A DNA stretch of 64,000 bases from Pedobacter sp. D749 (GCF_019317285.1 NZ_CP079218.1:3410001-3474000), one strand, 5' to 3'; shown: positions 50,051-63,959, counted from the stretch's first letter. Notes: generated from the sequence alone by a model not told the origin. A program made the numbers and translations.

Positions 50051-50282
50051 GAACCTGGGATGGGAGATGTAAGATATGATGTAAAAATCAGCGGAGATCT
50101 GCATAATCTGCGGGAACAAATCTTAACGTTCTTAACTGCTTAATGGTATAAATAAATCATCTGAACTGATACGAATAAGATCTAATCGAACCATTCATTT
50201 TGATAATTTGGAGCACAATAGCAGCAATATATTAGGTTTGGATTTGTCACAATTATAAAGTAGCCTGCTTTTTATTTTTTTT

Positions 50283-50410
50283 GGAGCGCAGTTTACTCTG
50301 CATTTAGGTTGCGTTCGGTCCTGCTGTACGCTCAATCCTTTTGGGAAACCATTCTAACATAAACGATCAATCATCTTTTCCCAAAAGGGATACCGCTCCC
50401 ATCAGGGCTA
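50283..50410. repeat. Modular intergenic element, copy C with a different core
   Basis: It begins like copy A (GGAGCGCAGTT, CTGCATTTAGG, CCTGCTGTACG) and ends CTCCCATCAGGGCTATT, but the middle is a different, longer hairpin: ATCCTTTTGGGAAA...TTTTCCCAAAAGGGAT. Confidence 0.75.
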
Positions 50411-50656
50411 TTTAAGCTGGCACAGAAGAAGGAAAACAGGTAAGATGTAAAATGGATGATGGAATGGCCTCTGCGGAGATCAGCGTGATCTGCGGGAGCA
50501 AACCCTTAACTTTGCTTAACGCCTTAATGGTGAGAAAAATTTATGGCCCCTTTACCATTAAGGGATTAAGGACATTAAGAAAAGAACCTTTGCATAATCC
50601 CATTTAATGCTTTAACAGTTTTAAATAATATACTTCACAAAGCCATTAAAACAAGA

Positions 50657-50685
50657 AACCCCTCCAACATTTCTGTTGAGGGGTT
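50657..50685 (-). terminator. Terminator after the distal tandem 5S gene
   Basis: AACCCCTCCAACA / TGTTGAGGGGTT stem with one bulge and the same 4-nt loop as the terminators at 42243 and 50954. Confidence 0.8.
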
Positions 50686-50696
50686 TCTTTTTAAGA

Positions 50697-50807
50697 TCTG
50701 GCACCGACCTACTCTCCCACGTGTTACCGCAGTACCATCGGCTCTGGTGGGCTTAACTGCTCTGTTCGGAATGGGAAGAGGTGGACACCACCGATATAGG
50801 CACCTGA
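50697..50807 (-). rRNA. 5S ribosomal RNA, second tandem copy
   Basis: An additional complete 5S gene 185 bases downstream of the one at 50993. It differs from both other copies by a single base at 50759 (g instead of t on the plus strand). Its 3' flank (50421-50656) matches that of the other operon. Confidence 0.92.
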
Positions 50808-50953
50808 ATATTTTTATTTAAGACTAAAGAAGAAAGCTTAAAGACTAAAGCGTAATCTACCTTTGGTCTTTGCTCTTTGCTCTTTCAGCTTTTAGCCTTT
50901 TAGTATTTCAATTTCGCTGGCCCTAAAACACAAGGCCTTGTATATAACAAGAA

Positions 50954-50981
50954 AACCCTTTAACATTTCTGCTAAAGGGTT
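50954..50981 (-). terminator. Terminator between the two tandem 5S genes
   Basis: AACCCTTTAACA / TGCTAAAGGGTT with a TTTC loop. Relative to the copy at 42243 a C-G pair has become T-A and a T-G pair T-A; one A-C mismatch remains. It may allow partial read-through to the second 5S. Confidence 0.75.
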
Positions 50982-50992
50982 TCTTTTTAAGA

Positions 50993-51103
<111 letters not shown>

Positions 51104-51235
51104 ATATTTTATTGAGGTAGAAGGTAGAGGATATAAAGGTGGAGGGGAATCCCTAAACCTTAAGCCTTTCGCCTTAAACCTTAAACAGTATTGAAAGAAG
51201 TTAGTTTGAAGAACAAACAACAGTCTGTTTGCTTT

Positions 51236-54104
<2,869 letters not shown>

Positions 54105-54530
54105 TTCTACTCATACGCCTTTTGCGCCGTATGGTATGCTTTTTTGCTCTTGTTATGATGTCTCATACCTCACTTTGTATTGCTACTCTGCTTGGTGAGC
54201 ACAAACACAACAGTCGCCTATTGTTGTTTGCTCTTCTTTTTTAACTTCTTCCAATATGTCAAAGAACTTTATTAAGGTATAAGGCTGAGGGTATAAAGGT
54301 GTAGGGTTTAATGTGCCCTAACCTAAGCCTATAGCTTATTCCTTATTAGTAAAAACTGCGGTCTCGAACCGTTTCATATTTCGATATTATTATATCTATA
54401 TATGTGCCCCATGGCGTTTCTTCTTTTCTTAATCTTTATGTCAATGTATATTATCTATCCCGATAATAAGGTGTGTATTCTGTTTTTTGAAAGCTTTCTG
54501 CTTTGGTCTTTAAGCTTTAATGCTCAAATG
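54105..54530. other. 23S-tRNA spacer, second operon
   Basis: Same sequence as 45394-45819; transcribed spacer, no gene. Confidence 0.6.
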
Positions 54531-54607
<77 letters not shown>

Positions 54608-54622
54608 AGGATTTTAAATGTG

Positions 54623-54697
54623 TAGTCCCGTCCAGATTTGAACTGGAGACCCCTACATTATCAGTGTAGTGCTCTAACCAGGCTGAGCTACGGGACT
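54623..54697 (-). tRNA. tRNA-Ile (GAT)
   Basis: Identical to the tRNA at 45912-45986. Confidence 0.96.
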
Positions 54698-54944
54698 TCT
54701 TAATTCCAGGTAAGCATTGTTTGCAGTATATAGTATCTTACCGCTACTGCTTCCTTTGGCTTCCCCTTCTTGTCTCCGTTAAGCTTACCTTTATAGTAGC
54801 CCACCGTTTTCTTCTGGGTGTTTCTTTTTTCTCTTTTTAGTATAAAGTATATGGTATCAAGTATCAAGACCTTAAGCCTTCTACCTTATTACCTTCTACC
54901 TTATCGAAATATCATGTTGCGTGGCGAGTAGGTGAGTCTACTCC

Positions 54945-56468
<1,524 letters not shown>

Positions 56469-56799
56469 AAAATGTGTTGTAAGATGCTGACCAGTTTTAA
56501 CTATTGTTAAAAATAGTCTTCTTTTTTGTTATGTTGTCTGTTAGACACCACCTTTAAAATAAAGCTACGTAATCATGTACTTTGATCAGTACTCCATTAC
56601 CTCGCTACGCTACATTGACATCTCTTTTAAGAACTTATTGATCTGGTAAACCTCACGGCCGATCACTTTATATATCGTTAAACTTCAGTTCGGAAAAGTC
56701 TTCTTCGTCTCCCCGTGTTTCTGTTTAGCTTCAATCTTTTTTTTCTATCTTCCCGACATCCGCCGTTCTGATTTTCCCGCTTCCTTTCGGTTGGGAGTG

Positions 56800-56830
56800 C
56801 AAAGGTAAGGAACTTTTTCAAACTTCCAAA
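56800..56830 (-). promoter_or_regulatory. rrn promoter P1, second operon
   Basis: TTTG (56827-56830) - N19 - TACCTTTG (56800-56807) on the minus strand. The region 56469-56799 is the rrn leader, partly diverged from the other copy. Confidence 0.85.
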
Positions 56831-56925
56831 TAAAATAAATTTTATTTTTTCAAGCTTTATTCTTTCCTTATTTGCTTTTCAATATACCAGGTTTAACTGG
56901 CTCCCCGTTCTTCCGAACCGGGCTG

Positions 56926-56956
56926 CAAAGGTAGCAATCTTTTTCTCTTTAGCAAT
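56926..56956 (-). promoter_or_regulatory. rrn promoter P2, second operon
   Basis: ATTG (56953-56956) - N19 - TACCTTTG (56926-56933) on the minus strand. Confidence 0.8.
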
Positions 56957-57036
56957 ATTTATTTTAAAATAAATCCCACTCTCCTATCTCTATACCACCT
57001 TTTCAGTTTATTAACCTCTTCCTCCGAAGCGGGATG

Positions 57037-57067
57037 CAAAAGTAGGATTTTTTATCGCTTCCGCAAA
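57037..57067 (-). promoter_or_regulatory. rrn promoter P3, second operon
   Basis: TTTG (57064-57067) - N19 - TACTTTTG (57037-57044) on the minus strand. The 19-nt spacer differs from that of the other operon, but both boxes and their distance are kept. Confidence 0.82.
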
Positions 57068-57176
57068 GGAAATTTGTCAAATCCTGTATGGATTGGTGTA
57101 AGTTGATGGTTTACAGCATGAAAAAGTTTTGCCTCCAGCAAAACTTTTTGACAAATCGGGTGTTTTCGCCTCTTAT

Positions 57177-57340
57177 AAACCTCGCAGGTTTTTGAAACCT
57201 GCGAGGTTTGATCTAAAGACTTACGAAGTTCCCCGCACATGTCCTTTAGAAACTTCGTAAGTCCCCCCTGCCCTCCGCCACCTAAACCCGATTGCAGTGG
57301 TAGCTGCCGGCTTCTCGCCGGCACTACAAACGGAAAGCGG
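57177..57340. repeat. Palindromic intergenic elements upstream of the second rrn operon
   Basis: A perfect 15-bp inverted repeat AAACCTCGCAGGTTT (57177-57191) / AAACCTGCGAGGTTT (57195-57209), then ACTTCGTAAGT words and a GTAGCTGCCGGC...GCCGGCACTAC hairpin, in the same order as at 48464-48614. The frame at 57052-57324 is not a gene. Nothing else is seen up to 57497. Confidence 0.8.
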
Positions 57341-57497
57341 GAACATACGTATATAGTAGCACAACAACTGCTTTACTAAAAAAAAGAGTGCATACTATAT
57401 AGTATATAAGCTAACCTTTATATATATATATGTTAAAAATTGTTAACTGTTATATTCTACTGAATTGCTTTGCATAGCTTAGCGGCGAATTGTTTTT

Positions 57498-57528
57498 ATT
57501 GATGTTATCGTATTATTAATTATCTTTG
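57498..57528 (+). promoter_or_regulatory. Promoter of bamD
   Basis: ATTG (57498-57501) - N19 - TATCTTTG (57521-57528). The ATG lies only 5 bases after the -7 box, implying a leaderless or nearly leaderless mRNA. Confidence 0.75.
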
Positions 57529-57532
57529 CAGA

Positions 57533-58480
57533 ATGTTTAAAGTTAAACACTTAATTATTTTAGTATTTATTGCCGCTTTGGGTATTGCGGGTTGTAAAAG
57601 TCGTTTCGAGAAATTGAGAGCGAGCAATGACGTTGCAAAAAAATACCAGGAGGCGCTTCGTTTGTATAATAAACGCGATTACAGTAAAGCATTAGTTCTT
57701 TTTGAGGATCTTTCTCAAAAATATCGTGGCCGTGCAGAAGCTGAGGATCTGAACTATTATTATGCTTATACCTTATATAGATTAAGTGATTACACTACTG
57801 CAAGATACCAGTTTAAAAGTTTTGCAGATACCTACCCGGCAAGTAAGAATGCGGAAGAAGCGAGATACATGGGTGCTTATTGCTATTATTTAGAATCGCC
57901 AAGCTTCTCTTTAGATCAGGAAAATACCTATAAAGCAATTGATGCGCTTCAATTATTTATCAACTTATACCCTACCAGCGACCGCGCTGCAGCTGCAGGC
58001 AAATATATTGCTGTACTAAGAGGCAAACTGGAGGATAAAGCATTTGAAAATGCTAAAATGTATTTAACTACAGGCCCTAGTAATGTAGATAATTACAGAG
58101 CAGCAGTTATTGCCTTAAAAAATGCACAAAGAGATTACCCGGACATTAAATATGCTGAGGAAATGGATTTCTTGATGATCAAAGCGCAGTATTTATACGC
58201 TAAAAATAGCTATGTCATCCGCCAGGAAGACCGGTATAATGAGGCGCTTGCTTTATATACTGAGTTTACTGAAAACCACCCGGATAGTAAATTTGCAAAG
58301 GATGCAAAGGCGCTTAAGGGTGATGTTGAAGCAGGAATTGTGGCTACCAAACAAGAATTAGCCTTATATGCTGCCGATCAGGAAAAATACAAGCAGATGC
58401 TAATCAGAACCGGTAAATTGAAAGATACCGTTTCTGCAAAACCAACTAATGCAGATAATACGAATATTAAAAACAAGTAA
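57533..58480 (+). CDS. bamD: Outer-membrane assembly lipoprotein BamD
   Basis: A 315-residue TPR lipoprotein of the BAM complex, which inserts beta-barrels in the outer membrane. The signal peptide ends at lipid Cys C21 (LGIAGC). TPR units include YQEALRLYNKRDYSKALVLFE and ARYQFKSFADTYPASKNAEEA-type helices, and DQENTYKAIDALQLFINLYP is typical of BamD. It starts an operon: the next gene follows after 3 bases. Confidence 0.94.
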   Translation: MFKVKHLIILVFIAALGIAGCKSRFEKLRASNDVAKKYQEALRLYNKRDYSKALVLFEDLSQKYRGRAEAEDLNYYYAYTLYRLSDYTTARYQFKSFADTYPASKNAEEARYMGAYCYYLESPSFSLDQENTYKAIDALQLFINLYPTSDRAAAAGKYIAVLRGKLEDKAFENAKMYLTTGPSNVDNYRAAVIALKNAQRDYPDIKYAEEMDFLMIKAQYLYAKNSYVIRQEDRYNEALALYTEFTENHPDSKFAKDAKALKGDVEAGIVATKQELALYAADQEKYKQMLIRTGKLKDTVSAKPTNADNTNIKNK

Positions 58481-58483
58481 TAG

Positions 58484-58810
58484 ATGAATACTAACAAACC
58501 TGCTGTACCAAATACTACAGTAACAAGAAACGTACACGATTTAGATAAAACTACTGATAACTTATACGAATCATTAGTTGTAATTGCTAAAAGAGCAAAT
58601 CAGATCTCGAACAACGTTAAAGAAGAGTTACACGGTAAATTGGCAGAATTTGCTTCCAGCAACGATAATTTGGAAGAAATTTTCGAAAACCGCGAGCAGA
58701 TTGAAATCAGCAAGCACTACGAGCGCATGCCGAAGCCTGTTTTGGTTGCTATTGATGAATTTTTAAACGAAAAAATTTATCATAGAAATCCTGCTAAAGA
58801 ACAAAAGTAA
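58484..58810 (+). CDS. rpoZ: Omega/Rpb6-like RNA polymerase subunit
   Basis: A 108-residue protein of the Rpb6/omega family as found in Bacteroidetes: LYESLVVIAKRANQI (about 27-41) matches the omega motif for binding the beta' C-terminus, and KPVLVAIDEFLNEKI closes the domain. It lies between bamD and coaBC, a position I recall for the omega gene in this phylum. The classical N-terminus of E. coli omega is not well conserved. Confidence 0.82.
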   Translation: MNTNKPAVPNTTVTRNVHDLDKTTDNLYESLVVIAKRANQISNNVKEELHGKLAEFASSNDNLEEIFENREQIEISKHYERMPKPVLVAIDEFLNEKIYHRNPAKEQK

Positions 58811-58887
58811 CTGCATAGCGCATAGCGTTTAGGGCAAAGCGTTTAGCACTACGCTCTATGTTCCATGCCTTATGTACTCTGCGCATT

Positions 58888-60084
58888 ATGCTAAAAAATA
58901 AAAATATAATCCTTGGCGTTTGCGGCAGCATCGCAGCATATAAGTCGGCATTTTTGGTTCGGCTACTTGTAAAAGCTGGCGCAAACGTAAAGGTTATTCT
59001 TACCCCTGATGGTGCTAATTTCATTACACCACTTACCCTTGCTACGCTTTCTAAAAACCCGGTTTACACGCAATATTTCGAAGAAGAAACAGGCGTATGG
59101 AGTAATCATGTTGAGCTAGGCTTATGGGCCGATCTCATTATAATTGCTCCTGTAAGTGCTAATACCTTAGCCAAACTAGCAACGGGAATCTGCGATAATT
59201 TATTAACAGCTGTTTATCTTTCAGCCAAATGCCCGGTGTATGTTGCACCTGCAATGGACCTGGATATGTGGAAACACGAAACTACCCAAAATAATATTGA
59301 ACGTATTATTGGTTTTGGGAATACTGTTATTGCTCCTGCCAATGGCGAATTGGCCAGCGGACTTTGGGGTGAAGGCCGAATGGCTGAACCTGAAGAAATT
59401 GTTTCTTTTCTGGATAATGCCATTAAAAAATCTATGCCGCTATATGGCAAAAAGGTAATGGTTACCGCCGGTCCTACTTACGAGGCTATAGATCCGGTAC
59501 GTTTTATAGGCAACCATTCCTCAGGTAAGATGGGTTTTGCCATTGCTGATGAGTTGGCGAAACTGGGTGCTGAGGTTACCTTAATTGCCGGACCAACTGC
59601 ACAAAAAGCTGGACAACGTTTAAAAAGAATTGATGTGGTGAGTGCCCGCGAAATGTTCGATGCCTGTACTTCAGTTTTCCCTGAAAGCGATATCACGGTA
59701 ATGTGCGCAGCCGTAGCCGATTATCGTCCCAAACAGGTTGCCACCCAAAAAATTAAAAAACAGGATAGCGGATTAGTTTTGGAACTGGAAAAAACAACGG
59801 ATATACTTGCTTCATTAGGTGCGGCGAAAAAAACACCCCAGATTTTGGTTGGTTTTGCTTTAGAAACTAATGACGAAGAGAATTATGCAAAAGGCAAACT
59901 GGAGAAGAAAAATCTTGACCTGGTTGTTCTAAATTCTTTGAATGATACGGGCGCAGGTTTTAAATCAGATACCAATAAAATTACTATTTTTAACAAAGCT
60001 TTAGAACGGACTATTTTTGATATGAAATCGAAAACAGAAGTTGCCAAAGATATTTGTACGGCCATTTTAAAAATTGCGAAATGA
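58888..60084 (+). CDS. coaBC: CoaBC bifunctional phosphopantothenoylcysteine synthase/decarboxylase
   Basis: Makes 4'-phosphopantetheine in coenzyme A synthesis. The N-terminal flavin decarboxylase domain has GSIAAYK (13-19), active-site H74 and PVSANTLAKL, and PAMDLDMW. The C-terminal ligase domain begins VMVTAGPTYEAIDPVRFIGN. S157 (ELASGLWGEGRM) stands where E. coli Dfp has a conserved Cys that completes the reduction step. ATG 58888 is chosen over 58858 because the extra codons are repeat-like and LKNKNIILGVCGS is the normal start. The stop overlaps the next gene by 4 bases (ATGA). Confidence 0.94.
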   Translation: MLKNKNIILGVCGSIAAYKSAFLVRLLVKAGANVKVILTPDGANFITPLTLATLSKNPVYTQYFEEETGVWSNHVELGLWADLIIIAPVSANTLAKLATGICDNLLTAVYLSAKCPVYVAPAMDLDMWKHETTQNNIERIIGFGNTVIAPANGELASGLWGEGRMAEPEEIVSFLDNAIKKSMPLYGKKVMVTAGPTYEAIDPVRFIGNHSSGKMGFAIADELAKLGAEVTLIAGPTAQKAGQRLKRIDVVSAREMFDACTSVFPESDITVMCAAVADYRPKQVATQKIKKQDSGLVLELEKTTDILASLGAAKKTPQILVGFALETNDEENYAKGKLEKKNLDLVVLNSLNDTGAGFKSDTNKITIFNKALERTIFDMKSKTEVAKDICTAILKIAK

Positions 60085-60974
60085 TAAAAAAGATTGTTTG
60101 GATATTGGTATTGGTTGGTTTCGGGAAGCTGCAGGCGCAGGAGTTAAACGCGAGGGTAACTTTGCTGGCTCCCCAGGTTTCGAACATTAGCAAACCAACT
60201 TTAGATGCTTTGCAAAAAACAATCCGCGATTTTTTAAACAATAACAAATTCAGTAACGAAAGTTACAAACCTCAGGAGCGCATTGACTGTAGTTTTATCA
60301 TCACGATTAATTCGTGGGATGGCGGCTCTGGTTACACTGCCGAAGCCCAGATTCAAAGCAGTCGCCCGGTTTTTAACAGCTCTTACAATAGCACTTTGTT
60401 AAATATGAGTGATAAGAATTTCGATTTTAATTTCAACGATGGCGCTACAATCGACTTCTCTGATCAAAATTTCATTTCCAATATCAGTGCCCTCCTCACC
60501 TACTATGCTTATACCATCATCGGGATGGATAAAGATAGTTTTAGCAAAATGGGTGGAACTCCTTTTTACAAAAAAGCACAGAATATTATTAACCTGGCAC
60601 AAGCCTCTGGTAATACCGGCTGGAGAGCAGCCGATGGCTTACGTAACCGCTTTTGGTTCAACGAAAATGTTTTAAACCCCATTTTTGCCGAGCTCCGCAA
60701 TTTCATTTACAGTTATCATTTAAGTGGCCTTGATCAGCTAACCGATAATGATAAAGGTTTAACGCAGATTGTTGCCGCACTACCTGCACTGCAACAAATG
60801 GATAAGCAGAAACTGGGCTCTATCTTCCCTAATGTTTATTTTGCCACCAAAGCCGAAGAAGTAACCAATGTACTTTCTAAACTCAATGGACAAGATCGCA
60901 TGAAAGCCTATAATATGCTGGCAGAAATTGATCCGGCAAATATTGGTAAGTACGAGGGACTGAAGAAAAATTAG
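60081..60974 (+). CDS. porD: PorD-like type IX secretion protein (DUF4835)
   Basis: A 297-residue exported protein (signal peptide IVWILVLVGFGKLQAQ) beginning with ELNARVTLLAPQVSNISKPT, characteristic of DUF4835. The family is annotated as type IX secretion protein PorD; its mechanistic role is poorly defined. The gene order bamD-omega-coaBC-porD fits this assignment. ATG 60081 overlaps the coaBC stop, indicating translational coupling. No other type IX gene is in the window. Confidence 0.85.
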   Translation: MIKKIVWILVLVGFGKLQAQELNARVTLLAPQVSNISKPTLDALQKTIRDFLNNNKFSNESYKPQERIDCSFIITINSWDGGSGYTAEAQIQSSRPVFNSSYNSTLLNMSDKNFDFNFNDGATIDFSDQNFISNISALLTYYAYTIIGMDKDSFSKMGGTPFYKKAQNIINLAQASGNTGWRAADGLRNRFWFNENVLNPIFAELRNFIYSYHLSGLDQLTDNDKGLTQIVAALPALQQMDKQKLGSIFPNVYFATKAEEVTNVLSKLNGQDRMKAYNMLAEIDPANIGKYEGLKKN

Positions 60975-61371
60975 TTTATTGGTCAATAGTTTGGTCGTTC
61001 ATGGTTGATTGCTTAGGAGGTGATTATTGACTTGGCTAAACTACTTCGGACTCCGGACCGCTGGCCTCGGACTATTCGATTAAGTAGTTTCTCTATTTGT
61101 AGTAAATAATTTTAGAAAAGCAATCTCAGCATTTCAATTAAAGCCAGTCCTGCTTTCGCTCATACGCCTGCAGGCCTTAAACACAGGCCGGTATCCACAT
61201 CAATCAGGTTTAATAAATTCGGTTAGTTTTCCATAGTGATGGTTTTCCTTTCTAAAGCCTGATTGTATGCACCATTTTCCCCTAACCAGCATACTATATC
61301 ACAGTTAAGCAAATTAACCAGTTTCAATAATTAACCGATAAAATTAAAAACTTGTTAAAATATTTTTATAT
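60975..61371. other. Intergenic region with repeat words
   Basis: No gene is supported. It contains TTGGTCAATAGTTTGGTCG words like those at 9049-9240, a GCCTGCAGGCCTTAAACACAGGCC segment at about 61166-61190, and an imperfect AATCAGGTTTA...TAAAGCCTGATT inverted repeat at about 61195-61264. Confidence 0.55.
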
Positions 61372-61411
61372 TACGAATATCTTCGTACATTTGAATACGA
61401 AATAATTCGTA
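61372..61411 (+). promoter_or_regulatory. Two BlaI-type operators flanking a -7 box
   Basis: Operator 1 is TACGAA-tatc-TTCGTA at 61372-61387 and operator 2 TACGAA-ataa-TTCGTA at 61396-61411, both perfect, with centres 24 bp apart. The -7 box TACATTTG (61386-61393) lies between them and touches operator 1. The repressor start is 13 bases after operator 2, so autoregulation is very likely. Confidence 0.82.
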
Positions 61412-61424
61412 CAACTTGTAACAT

Positions 61425-61796
61425 ATGACTAATCATAACATCAAACCAACAGAAGGTGAAATGGAAATCCTCCAGGTGCTTTGGCAAAAGGGGAATGCAA
61501 CGGTAAGAGAAGTTCATGAGGCATTGAATAAAAAAGACTCCGGGTATACCACCACTTTAAAACTGATGCAGATTTTGCACGAGAAAGGGATGGTAGAAAG
61601 AGATACCAACCAAAAAACGCACATTTATAAAGCACTTGTTAGTCAGGATAAAACTGAAAAACAATTGGTAAATAAAATGATCGATAACGTATTTAACGGA
61701 TCAGCAGCGAGGTTGGTAATGCAGGCCTTAGGTAACCACAGTGCAAGTGCAGAAGAAATTGACGAAATAAAAAAATATTTAGATAGCCTAAAGTAA
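61425..61796 (+). CDS. BlaI/MecI/CopY-family repressor
   Basis: A 123-residue winged-helix regulator. PTEGEMEILQVLWQKGNATVREVHEAL and SGYTTTLKLMQILHEKGMVERD form the DNA-binding domain, and the C-terminal helices would dimerise. In BlaR/BlaI systems a partner M56 protease relieves repression; the partner is the next gene, 95 bases downstream. The signal need not be a beta-lactam here. Confidence 0.95.
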   Translation: MTNHNIKPTEGEMEILQVLWQKGNATVREVHEALNKKDSGYTTTLKLMQILHEKGMVERDTNQKTHIYKALVSQDKTEKQLVNKMIDNVFNGSAARLVMQALGNHSASAEEIDEIKKYLDSLK

Positions 61797-61891
61797 GGCT
61801 ATCGTTGAAGGTTGAAAGGTGTAGGGTTTAGATCCCTAATAAACAGTAAAATTTTCGGATTGTCTCCGTATAAAAAATTAAAACCACCGTT

Positions 61892-63934
61892 ATGGAAACT
61901 TTATTACAACAGTTCATCAAAGCATTTGGCTGGAGTATTTTAAACTCACTTTGGCAAAGCGCCATCATTTATGGCATCCTCTTTATCGTCATGCTCAGCA
62001 TTCCGAAGCTTGCAGCAAAACATAAGCACAACCTTGCTTTTAGTGCCATCATTTTAATGTTTGCTGGCTTTGGCTATAACTTCATTCACCAATTAACATT
62101 GAATGTCAATAACGAGGCTCCCGCGGTTAATGCACAAAATATTGAGGTTTATCAATACTTTAATAACCTGCCACCAAGTTTTAGCAGCAAGGCAGAGCAG
62201 TATTTCCCTGTTGTAGTCATATTTTATATTATTGGTATTGTGCTTCAGTTATTTGTTATCATTAAAGGTTATGGTCAGCTTTCAAAGCTGAAAAAAGAAA
62301 GTTTAAGTGCTATTCCGGATAGCTGGAAAGCAATTTTCGAACAGGTAACTGCCCAACTAAAAATCAATAAAGTTATCCGGTTCCACCTCTCTTCTATTGT
62401 TAACGTACCCTTGGTTATAGGTTATTTAAAACCTGTGGTATTATTTCCATTGGCCCTGGTAAGCCAATTAGACAACGATCAGGTAGAAGCGATATTAATC
62501 CATGAGTTATCACATATCAGAAGAAACGATTTCCTATTAAACCTCATTAAAACAGCCATAGAAACATTATTATTCTATAATCCATTTGTATGGATGGCGG
62601 GTAGGTTTATACATATTGAGCGTGAACATGCCTGCGATGATCTGGTATTAAAGATTACCGGAAAACCATTGAATTATGCCCATGCCCTGCTTAAACTCGA
62701 ACTGTTAAAAGATAAAAGCAGTCCGGCTTATGCACTGGCAGCAACGGGTAAAACCCAGAATTTATATCAACGCATAAAAAGAATAACCAACATGAAAACA
62801 AATTATTTAAACGCTAAACAACAAATGGCAGCCTTAACTTTAGGAGTAGCCTGCTTGTTCTCTATTGCCTGGATCAATCCAGCAGAAAAGAAAAAAGAAA
62901 ACAGAATACAACCTAAACAGGAGATTTTGAGCGTACGGTCTGCTAACGGAACCATAAGCCACCTGATCTGTACCGATACTACCAAAAAGCGTAAAATCAA
63001 AATTGTTACCATTGATGCAAATGGTAAAAAAACCGAATATAACTCGGTAAAAGAAATGCCTGATAGCTTAAGAAAAGATTTTTACAGCGACGGACTTTTT
63101 GGCAGCAATGGAATATACAGGATCAATCTTGATAGTTCATTTAAATTCAGATTAAACGATTCTATTTTACATACAAAATTTTATAAAGAGTATAACTCGC
63201 CGGAAGCACAGGCTAAATGGAAAAAATTTGGTGAAGATATGGCCAAACAATATAACTCACCAGAGGCACAGGCTAAATGGAAAAAATTTGGCGAAGATGT
63301 AGCCAAACAATACAATTCACCAGAAGCACAGGCTAAATGGAAAAAAATGGGTGAAGATATGGCCAAAAAATTTAATACTCCGGAGGCTCAGGCAAAATGG
63401 AAAAAGATGGGCGAAGATATGGCTGCAAAAATGAATACCCCGGAGTTCAGGGCACAAATCGATAACATCAGGATAGAGGCTCTAAAATCTGGGGATATGG
63501 TGCGTTTATCAGGATTATCGAGATTAAAGGCTGACTCTACATTTAAAGGAAATAGAAACTCACTTACCAGCCCAGATGGTACAGTTTTCTTTTACAACGA
63601 TAACAATAACACCAACAGCAAAGTAAGACAGACTGAAGAATATAAAAAGCTGAAAGAAACATTCGACAATGAAGTAAAGGAGCTGAAAGAGAAAATGGAG
63701 AAAAAAGAAAAAGTTGAAAACGGCAACAAAAGCTCAAAGGTAATTCCTTCTGTTATGTTATACAAGAATCAGGATTTTACAGGTGCGGTTAAAGCACTGA
63801 ACACAATAACTGCTGTATTAACATATAAAAAATCAGATTTTACCAATGCCAATCAATTGGCAATAAAAAGTTATCTTCAGACATCCAACTTAAAAATTGC
63901 TGACGATAAGGTAATTAATATTTCTATAAAATAA
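61892..63934 (+). CDS. M56 (BlaR1-like) membrane metallopeptidase with tandem repeats
   Basis: A 680-residue protein. Several N-terminal transmembrane helices surround the zinc site H204-E-L-S-H208, with REHACDD (E245 as probable third ligand) downstream; a further helix lies near 313-330. The C-terminal half lacks the penicillin-binding sensor of true BlaR1. Instead there are four and a half 20-residue repeats (residues ~434-522) and a lysine/glutamate-rich coiled-coil-like stretch. It is probably the signal-responsive protease for the upstream BlaI protein; the stimulus is unknown. A terminator follows. Confidence 0.9.
   Translation: METLLQQFIKAFGWSILNSLWQSAIIYGILFIVMLSIPKLAAKHKHNLAFSAIILMFAGFGYNFIHQLTLNVNNEAPAVNAQNIEVYQYFNNLPPSFSSKAEQYFPVVVIFYIIGIVLQLFVIIKGYGQLSKLKKESLSAIPDSWKAIFEQVTAQLKINKVIRFHLSSIVNVPLVIGYLKPVVLFPLALVSQLDNDQVEAILIHELSHIRRNDFLLNLIKTAIETLLFYNPFVWMAGRFIHIEREHACDDLVLKITGKPLNYAHALLKLELLKDKSSPAYALAATGKTQNLYQRIKRITNMKTNYLNAKQQMAALTLGVACLFSIAWINPAEKKKENRIQPKQEILSVRSANGTISHLICTDTTKKRKIKIVTIDANGKKTEYNSVKEMPDSLRKDFYSDGLFGSNGIYRINLDSSFKFRLNDSILHTKFYKEYNSPEAQAKWKKFGEDMAKQYNSPEAQAKWKKFGEDVAKQYNSPEAQAKWKKMGEDMAKKFNTPEAQAKWKKMGEDMAAKMNTPEFRAQIDNIRIEALKSGDMVRLSGLSRLKADSTFKGNRNSLTSPDGTVFFYNDNNNTNSKVRQTEEYKKLKETFDNEVKELKEKMEKKEKVENGNKSSKVIPSVMLYKNQDFTGAVKALNTITAVLTYKKSDFTNANQLAIKSYLQTSNLKIADDKVINISIK
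63191..63457 (+). repeat. 60-bp tandem repeat in the M56 peptidase gene
   Basis: Units at 63191, 63251, 63311 and 63371 plus a partial one at 63431 encode YNSPEAQAKWKKFGEDMAKQ and variants. Later units drift (FNTPEAQ, MNTPEFR). Confidence 0.93.
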
Positions 63935-63959
63935 CACCAGATAAACCAAACAGATCATG

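Noticed and set aside
49880..50119. 79-codon minus-strand ORF between the rrn operons
   Set aside because: It is a translation of intergenic repeat copy B and neighbouring word repeats, not a plausible protein.
63181..63366. Minus-strand repeat peptide opposite the M56 gene
   Set aside because: It is the antisense reading of the 60-bp tandem repeats, which are clearly coding on the plus strand.
61892..63934. True BlaR1 beta-lactam sensor
   Set aside because: The M56 site and BlaI neighbour fit, but no penicillin-binding motifs (SxxK, SxN, KTG in context) are seen in the C-terminal half.
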